The notes under the pieces: generated by a model
What the model saw: the letters and a program-made list of their open reading frames with translations, nothing else
The model's database searches: none
What the model was told of the DNA's origin: nothing
Position numbers and translations under genes: made by a program
Source: Heyndrickxia acidiproducens DSM 23148
GTDB taxonomy: Bacteria > Bacillota > Bacilli > Bacillales > Bacillaceae_C
Assembly: GCF_000374345.1 (NCBI RefSeq)
Contig: NZ_KB894009.1
Span: 1-38,066, forward strand
Length of the DNA: 38,066 bases
Reading direction: 5' to 3'
Shown: positions 33,692-38,066 of the stretch, piece by piece
Position numbering within the stretch: the first letter of the stretch is position 1
Layout of the letters: each line of letters starts with the position of its first letter

Positions 33692-34204
33692 TTAGTCCTT
33701 TCCGAGATGAAATGTTTCATAAACGGTCCAAATGCCGTTATCCAGTTCATAAATCAGGTGAAAACGATTGATTACTTCTTCATGTTCAATCCCGACCATT
33801 TCAAGCTGCCGGTATATATCGGCATGTTCTTCTTTTGATAATTTCTGCCCAATTGTAATATGCGGCACAAAAGGATATTCCGGGGGGTCCCCCGGCAGTT
33901 CATTTTTAAAGTCAACAAACAGCCCTTCCAGTTCAGGAACCGGTTCCACTTTAAAATAGATCGTGTTGCTGACGGGTTCAAAAGATTTTACTTTCGTCAC
34001 TTCCAGCAAAAAAGGCTCGTATCTTTCTGCAATCTTTTTCAACTGTACTGTCAGTTCTTCTGCCTGCTGTTCCGATGCTTCAAAAGCCGATTTGAGTGTG
34101 ATATGCGGAGGGATCAGCGCATAAAGCGGATCATAGCGCTTGCGGTAGGAATTGACAATGTCCTGAAGCTTTTTGGATGGGAAAATAACCAAAGCATATT
34201 TCAT
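33692..34204 (-). CDS. yjcG: YjcG, 2H phosphoesterase family protein
   Basis: This 170-residue protein has the two HxT/Sx motifs of the 2H phosphoesterase fold: PPHITLK near residue 33 and PHITIGQ near residue 113. The family includes 2',3'-cyclic phosphodiesterases and RNA ligase-type enzymes; the substrate of YjcG is not known. It starts MKYALVIFPSKKLQD, as in the B. subtilis protein. GGGAGG is eight bases before ATG 34204. It leads the yjcG-yjcF unit. Confidence 0.92.
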   Translation of the reverse strand: MKYALVIFPSKKLQDIVNSYRKRYDPLYALIPPHITLKSAFEASEQQAEELTVQLKKIAERYEPFLLEVTKVKSFEPVSNTIYFKVEPVPELEGLFVDFKNELPGDPPEYPFVPHITIGQKLSKEEHADIYRQLEMVGIEHEEVINRFHLIYELDNGIWTVYETFHLGKD

Positions 34205-34270
34205 TAAAGCAACCTCCCTTACGATTTTATCCTGTCAATATCCAATTTTATCATAAAAATTCATAAAAAA

Positions 34271-35002
34271 TTAATTATTTTTAAAATGATACAGAAGTGC
34301 CTTTTTTAATTCCTTCTGCCAGTATTTCCACGAATGGCCGCCGTCAAATTCCTCATAATGTACAGGGAACCCTTTTTCAAGAAAAATTTCATGCAGCATC
34401 CGGTTCGGTGTAATAAAGTCCTGGACCCGGCCATCGGTTGTTTTGACTTCCGTTTCTTTGCTGCCGACAATATGGTAAACTTGCAAAAGCTGCGGATCCG
34501 GATGCCGCCTGACCGCTTCCAGGACTTTGCCATTAACTAGCGGGGACTGCAGAATCACCTTGCCAAATGTATGCGGATACTGCACCGCGGCCATCAATGA
34601 AACAGTTGCTGCCAAAGAATCTCCCATTAACGTACGCCCTGCCCCCACTTGATAAGTTGGGAATGTTTGGTCCAAAAAAGGCACAAGTTCATGGGCCAAA
34701 AACCGGATATAGGCTGCGTTCTGTTCGCCGTCCGGATGGTATTTTCTGCGCCTGTCCTTGATATTGGCATATGGAATGCCGACGATGATCAGGTTTTCAA
34801 TTTTTTGATCGTGCAGCAGCTCATCGGCGAACCGGGCAACCCGGCCTAATTGGAAATAGTCCTTGCCGTCCTGGGTAATACACAATGAATATTTGTAAAG
34901 CTCGGAATAATGGGGCGGCAGGTAAACCCACATATTCAGCGTTTCCCCGAGTTCATGGCTTTCAAATGCAAGATCTTTGATGGTGCTTCTTTCAACTTCC
35001 AT
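34271..35002 (-). CDS. yjcH: Esterase-family alpha/beta hydrolase YjcH
   Basis: This 243-residue enzyme belongs to the putative esterase family related to enterochelin esterase and esterase D. The nucleophile Ser is in LMGDSLAATVSL, and the catalytic His is probably in the C-terminal EEFDGGHSWKYWQ. NMWVYLPPHY and NLIIVGIPYA are other family segments. No signal peptide is present. GGGGG lies seven bases before ATG 35002. It is upstream of yjcG on the same strand, 66 bp away, in B. subtilis order. The substrate is unknown. Confidence 0.92.
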   Translation of the reverse strand: MEVERSTIKDLAFESHELGETLNMWVYLPPHYSELYKYSLCITQDGKDYFQLGRVARFADELLHDQKIENLIIVGIPYANIKDRRRKYHPDGEQNAAYIRFLAHELVPFLDQTFPTYQVGAGRTLMGDSLAATVSLMAAVQYPHTFGKVILQSPLVNGKVLEAVRRHPDPQLLQVYHIVGSKETEVKTTDGRVQDFITPNRMLHEIFLEKGFPVHYEEFDGGHSWKYWQKELKKALLYHFKNN

Positions 35003-35075
35003 TTCCTAACCCCCAATCGCTTGTAAAAACAGTTTAGCAATTCTTGAAAAAAACATCTACTACAATGCTGTTTCT

Positions 35076-35114
35076 CAAAAAAATGCGGCCCTGCTTTCAT
35101 AAGCGGACCGCATT
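35076..35114 (-). terminator. Terminator of speD
   Basis: On the minus strand AATGCGGTCCGCT (35114-35102) pairs with AGCAGGGCCGCATT (35095-35082), with small mismatches, followed by a T-run. Confidence 0.85.
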
Positions 35115-35121
35115 GAGTGTG

Positions 35122-35937
35122 CTATTCATCAACGGTAATATTTTTCCCGTAAAAGATTTCATCCATTTCTGTTTTCAGACGGGCGGTGATCTGCCTGGTT
35201 TGTTCCGGCGAGAGTTCTTCTTTTGTATGGCCAAATAAATAATTGTTGAGGTCAAATTTCTTTAATTTACATTTTGTATGGAAAATATGCTCCTGGTAAA
35301 CATTTACGTCTATCATATCGTACAGCTCTTTCATGTTATCCGGAATATAATTTTGAATCGAATTGATATCGTGGTCGATAAACAGCTTTTTCCCGTGGAT
35401 ATCGCGTGTAAAGCCGCGGACCCGGTAATCAATTGTCATAATATCGGTATCAAATGAATGGATCAGGTAATGCAAAGCTTTCAGCGGCGAAATTTCTCCG
35501 CAAGTGGACACATCAATGTCGGCCCGGAATGTGCTGATTCCTTCGTTCGGATGATATTCCGGGTAGGTATGGACTGTAATATGGCTTTTATCCAGCTGCA
35601 TGACGACCGATTCCGGCAGCGGCCCCGGCGATTCGTCGAGCTGTGCTTCCGGGACTTCAACAACCGGGCCTTCCGAAATCAGCAGGGTAACGCTTGCCCC
35701 TTGGGGAACATAATCCTGTTTGGCAATGTTGAGGACATGCGCGCCGATCAAATTGGAAACATTGTTCAAAATATCGGTGAGCCGTTCCGCATTATACTGT
35801 TCATCAATGTATTCTATGTAAGCTTCCCGTTCTTTTTTTGTTTCCGTATAGCAAATGTCATACATATTAAAACTTAATGACTTAGTCAGGTTATTAAAAC
35901 CGTGGAGTTTAATCCGTTCATTTGCTGAATGTTCCAT
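35122..35937 (-). CDS. speD: S-adenosylmethionine decarboxylase proenzyme, long (E. coli-like) type
   Basis: This 271-residue pyruvoyl enzyme decarboxylates S-adenosylmethionine to provide aminopropyl groups for spermidine. The autocleavage site is the Lys117-Ser118 bond in [16 protein letters not shown]; Ser118 becomes the pyruvoyl group. The length is close to E. coli SpeD (about 264) and about twice the short B. subtilis SpeD. I chose ATG 35937 because AAAGGGG is upstream and the family starts there; the longer reading has no support. It is monocistronic and ends at a good terminator. Confidence 0.94.
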   Translation of the reverse strand: MEHSANERIKLHGFNNLTKSLSFNMYDICYTETKKEREAYIEYIDEQYNAERLTDILNNVSNLIGAHVLNIAKQDYVPQGASVTLLISEGPVVEVPEAQLDESPGPLPESVVMQLDKSHITVHTYPEYHPNEGISTFRADIDVSTCGEISPLKALHYLIHSFDTDIMTIDYRVRGFTRDIHGKKLFIDHDINSIQNYIPDNMKELYDMIDVNVYQEHIFHTKCKLKKFDLNNYLFGHTKEELSPEQTRQITARLKTEMDEIFYGKNITVDE

Positions 35938-36141
35938 ATTCCGCTGCCCCTTTTTTGTTTGGAAATAGTTTACCCGTATGCAGGGAGAATAAACAAAGCT
36001 GGCGCCCAAAGGAATCTTCCATTTTGCTTTTTGCATGTTTTGAAAAAATCGCGGCAAAATATAGATGCAAAAAAAGGATGTTCACCCGAAACAGAAAGGA
36101 TTCGAGAGATAATTGCACTTTATTGAAGGAGGACGTTACAG

Positions 36142-36303
36142 ATGAAATGGAACGAACAGGCAGCGCCGAACAATCAACAAAATGCGGCCGACTTGCTGAC
36201 AGCACAAAGCGATGAAATAGAATTCAGTATCGAAGAACTTTCCGACGGCGGCGAAAGAAACAAAATCATCGAAGATCAGCAAAAAAACCGAACGAAAAAA
36301 TAA
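36142..36303 (+). CDS. Small acidic hypothetical protein (53 aa)
   Basis: AAGGAGG precedes ATG 36142 by eight bases. The product is hydrophilic and Gln/Asn/Glu-rich (NEQAAPNNQQNAADLL, IEFSIEELSDGGERNK), with no membrane helix. The next small gene starts 20 bases after its stop, so the two probably form a mini-operon. No family is recognised. Confidence 0.6.
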   Translation: MKWNEQAAPNNQQNAADLLTAQSDEIEFSIEELSDGGERNKIIEDQQKNRTKK

Positions 36304-36323
36304 CAGTGAAGGGGGTCATATAA

Positions 36324-36482
36324 ATGGATATAAAAGTCGGGCAGATTTATAAAGAAAAAAAGCATGATACAACAGCCATGGTGGTAGCGATCCAGGACGA
36401 AAGTGTTTTTCTCGGAACAGGAAATATGGTCTCCCGCAAGACAGTTGCAGACCGTTATGTGCTGGTACAGGATACAGAGTAA
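36324..36482 (+). CDS. Small hypothetical protein (52 aa)
   Basis: AAGGGGGT lies about nine bases before ATG 36324. The product starts DIKVGQIYKEKKHDTTAMVV and has alternating short strands and charges, suggesting a small beta-barrel-like fold of the kind seen in SH3-like domains. It follows the 53-residue gene closely, and a terminator lies 130 bp downstream. No family is recognised. Confidence 0.6.
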   Translation: MDIKVGQIYKEKKHDTTAMVVAIQDESVFLGTGNMVSRKTVADRYVLVQDTE

Positions 36483-36610
36483 TTCATTTTCTTACAATAT
36501 ATGGCAGAAAAATATGGCAGAAAAATGGATCGTAATTAAAAGGTGGCCCGGGAATTTAACGGCCGCCCAATTTCCCCCGCTTCATTATGTATTTCAAACA
36601 CGCAAAAAAA

Positions 36611-36636
36611 TAAAAACCGGAATAAACCGGTTTTTA
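36611..36636 (+). terminator. Terminator-like hairpin
   Basis: AAAAACCGG (36612-36620) pairs with CCGGTTTTT (36627-36635). It is the likely end of the mini-operon transcript. Confidence 0.75.
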
Positions 36637-36649
36637 TAGGGGGGGATTG

Positions 36650-36677
36650 CTAGACAATAAAAAGGGGGGTTGTCTAG
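36650..36677. repeat. Inverted repeat, 8-bp arms
   Basis: CTAGACAA (36650-36657) and TTGTCTAG (36670-36677) form a perfect inverted repeat around TAAAAAGGGGGG. It lies in an otherwise empty AT-rich gap and could be an operator or a small RNA hairpin. Confidence 0.5.
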
Positions 36678-36802
36678 TTGGTATAGGGTTTTGTAACTTG
36701 TTTCAAGCTACGGTTCTTATATTAAAGAAACAATCCTAAAAAAACATGAAAAGAAAATGAGTTTTTGATGAGAAATGTCGTTTTTTTGTGAATGAATGAT
36801 GT

Positions 36803-36958
36803 TTAGCCTTTTGTTTCTTTTTTTCCGTCTTTATCCTGGGGAGAATCTGATTGGTAATTTTGGATGATACTTTTCAGTTCTCCGGTGTCCCCTTTTGCAT
36901 TGATGATTTCAAACAATTCATTTAACCCTGCGGATACTTGCTCATCTTCGCGTTTCAT
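36803..36958 (-). CDS. Small hydrophilic hypothetical protein (51 aa)
   Basis: On the minus strand AAAGGAG precedes ATG 36958. The product starts KREDEQVSAGLNELFEIINA and ends with a charged Lys/Asp tail; it is helical and hydrophilic. It may be co-transcribed with the upstream 47-residue membrane peptide gene. No family is recognised. Confidence 0.55.
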   Translation of the reverse strand: MKREDEQVSAGLNELFEIINAKGDTGELKSIIQNYQSDSPQDKDGKKETKG

Positions 36959-37000
36959 TTTTTCTCCTTTCTTGATTGAAATCAGCTCCCGGACCGGGTT

Positions 37001-37144
37001 TCAGGATTGCTGCTGTTTTCTGGTTTGGAAATAATTCTTGATCTCCGGGTAGCAAAGCAGCGCGGTAATCCCGACGGGCACGAAAAACATAAACAGTACA
37101 AAATACAGCGTGTTCACGACATGATGATAAAACCATGTTTCCAT
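37001..37144 (-). CDS. Single-span membrane peptide (47 aa)
   Basis: AAAAGGAGC precedes ATG 37144. The product starts ETWFYHHVVNTLYFVLFMFF, has one membrane helix (about 10-32), then a basic, Gln-rich tail (YFQTRKQQQS). It lies 42 bp upstream of the 51-residue gene. Function unknown. Confidence 0.55.
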   Translation of the reverse strand: METWFYHHVVNTLYFVLFMFFVPVGITALLCYPEIKNYFQTRKQQQS

Positions 37145-37304
37145 TCTTTTTTGCTCCTTTTAACCTGTACTGTTTTTATTATCTCCCAGCCCCGGCAATT
37201 TATGCAGATCTTACCGGCAGCAAACCGCCCGTGTATAATGCCTGCCCCTTATGACAAAAATAAATATAGAAAAAGGTGAAAACCGAAAGAGGAGGCAGCC
37301 ACCA

Positions 37305-37433
37305 TTGTTTCAACGTTTTTTCAACCTGCTGAAATTGAGATATGATGAGGAAGTCTGGGATGATGACATGGAAGAGGATGCCTGGGAGGAAGAAGGCGAC
37401 GAAGGATTTTTTGAAGATGAACCGGAAGAGTGA
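37305..37433 (+). CDS. Small, extremely acidic protein (42 aa)
   Basis: A basic start (FQRFFNLLKLRYDEEVW) is followed by an almost continuous Asp/Glu tail with Trp and Phe. I chose TTG 37305 because GGAGG at 37291-37295 is nine bases upstream; an in-frame ATG at 37251 lacks a ribosome site. TATAAT at 37234-37239 is a probable -10. A terminator overlaps the stop. The mix of an amphipathic head and acidic tail could bind a basic partner. No family is recognised. Confidence 0.55.
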   Translation: MFQRFFNLLKLRYDEEVWDDDMEEDAWEEEGDEGFFEDEPEE

Positions 37434-37466
37434 AAAGCGGTTTTCTATTACAGAAAACCGCTTTTT
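37433..37466 (+). terminator. Terminator after the acidic peptide gene
   Basis: AAAAGCGGTTTTC (37433-37445) pairs perfectly with GAAAACCGCTTTT (37453-37465). Confidence 0.9.
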
Positions 37467-38066
37467 CCGTTTCGGTCTGTAATGGTTTTACCGTGGAAAG
37501 GGATGCGGGTTAATTTTCAGGATTCTTGTCATCCATTTATTACGAAAACGTTTGATTCAACATGTTATAATCTCAAGTTTCGGACTTGAATAATGAGCAT
37601 AATCCCTTGATACAAAAGGAATCGCCATGCTTTTATTATCATGCTGCTTCCGATTTTAGTAGTGGCTTTTGTAAAAAGCTCGGCAATTTGTTGATAAAGC
37701 AATCCAAAAAGTCCTGAATTTTTTCATCTGTAAGCAGAAAGCTTTCTGCCAATGTTTGACCTAAAGCTTCTATAATTCCTGAATCCGTGACAAAAACCTA
37801 ATTTGCGGCATTAATAGGTAGATTTCATTGTGCAGCCTTCCGGTAAGTGACTGATTATTTGTTAAACAGTAGTTTTCTTGTTTTCAATCTTTGAAAAAGC
37901 TGTTCAGGTGATTTTCCAGGCACAACAAATAAACTTGCCACTTCCATTTTTTTGCAAGTTTTACGGCAATGTATTGGTACTGGTTCATGCCTGATTAGAA
38001 AAAGGCATAGTAGAGGCGTCCGAAAACTGGAAGCCATTTGTTGGTTGAACTTATTTTTAGCTTCCA
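37467..38066. other. Terminal 600 bp without an intact gene; possible gene relic
   Basis: No ORF has a credible start and ribosome site. On the minus strand 37797-37639 reads as 52 codons (GIIEALGQTLAESFLLTDEK within it) bounded by stops. Another short frame near 37950-37855 encodes a segment with FVVPGKSPEQLFQRLKTR. Both look protein-like and may be pieces of a decayed gene; I cannot name it. Confidence 0.35.

Noticed and set aside
37251..37304. ATG 37251 as start of the acidic peptide
   Set aside because: There is no ribosome site before it, and it would lie within a few bases of the predicted transcription start. TTG 37305 follows a strong GGAGG.

Overview
The window reads as a chromosomal segment of an endospore-forming member of the Bacillaceae. 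The gene order follows the Bacillus subtilis yjbA–yjcH region closely: yjbA, trpS, opp, spx, mecA, coiA, pepF, roxS, spxH, yjbI, cwlQ, yjbK, yjbL, yjbM, nadK, yjbO, prpE, yjbQ, fabI, cotO, cotZ, yjcA, yjcZ, spoVIF, yjcF, yjcG, yjcH. Moderate GC content, frequent TTG/GTG starts with strong AGGAGG sites, and abundant intergenic repeats would fit a Heyndrickxia/Weizmannia (Bacillus) coagulans-like species. The species call is an inference; the family-level call is firm.

Left part (1–9.2 kb): the 3' end of a group II intron (maturase C-terminus plus domains V/VI) lies upstream of yjbA. yjbA converges on trpS, which sits behind a complete tryptophan T-box leader and a good sigma-A promoter. A small membrane protein gene follows, then a five-gene oligopeptide permease operon (oppABCDF) with a hairpin after oppA that probably sets the excess of binding protein.

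Central stress, proteolysis and competence block (9.2–16.1 kb): spx, mecA, coiA, pepF, spxH (yjbH) and a truncated globin (yjbI). Spx is a stress regulator, SpxH is the adaptor that delivers Spx to ClpXP, and MecA is the adaptor for ClpCP. Between pepF and spxH is a small RNA that I identify as RoxS/RsaE, with its own promoter, a Rex-like operator and a terminator. A structured mobile-element relic separates coiA from pepF.

Housekeeping block (16.2–24.7 kb): cell-wall hydrolase, CYTH protein, YjbL, small alarmone synthetase, NAD kinase, pseudouridine synthase, PrpE, a cation/proton antiporter and FabI. fabI carries a recognisable FapR operator. Between yjbO and prpE is an array with an almost exact 52-bp period.

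Sporulation block (24.7–31.5 kb): a candidate spore-surface protein, CotO, CotZ, YjcA, a 40-residue peptide, a lipoprotein–spoVAC–spoVAD–spoVAEb operon, YjcZ and SpoVIF. Several promoters match the mother-cell sigma-K pattern. A complex GC-rich repeat follows spoVIF.

Right part (31.5–38.1 kb): a membrane-protein gene broken at two 7-nt homopolymers, a second and larger 52-bp-period array, yjcF-yjcG-yjcH, a long-type speD, five very small genes, and a final 600 bp with no intact gene and possibly a decayed one.

The most unusual feature is the pair of 52-bp-period arrays. They share a stem-loop core but have different linkers, both lie between convergent transcription units, and their period is close to five helical turns of DNA.
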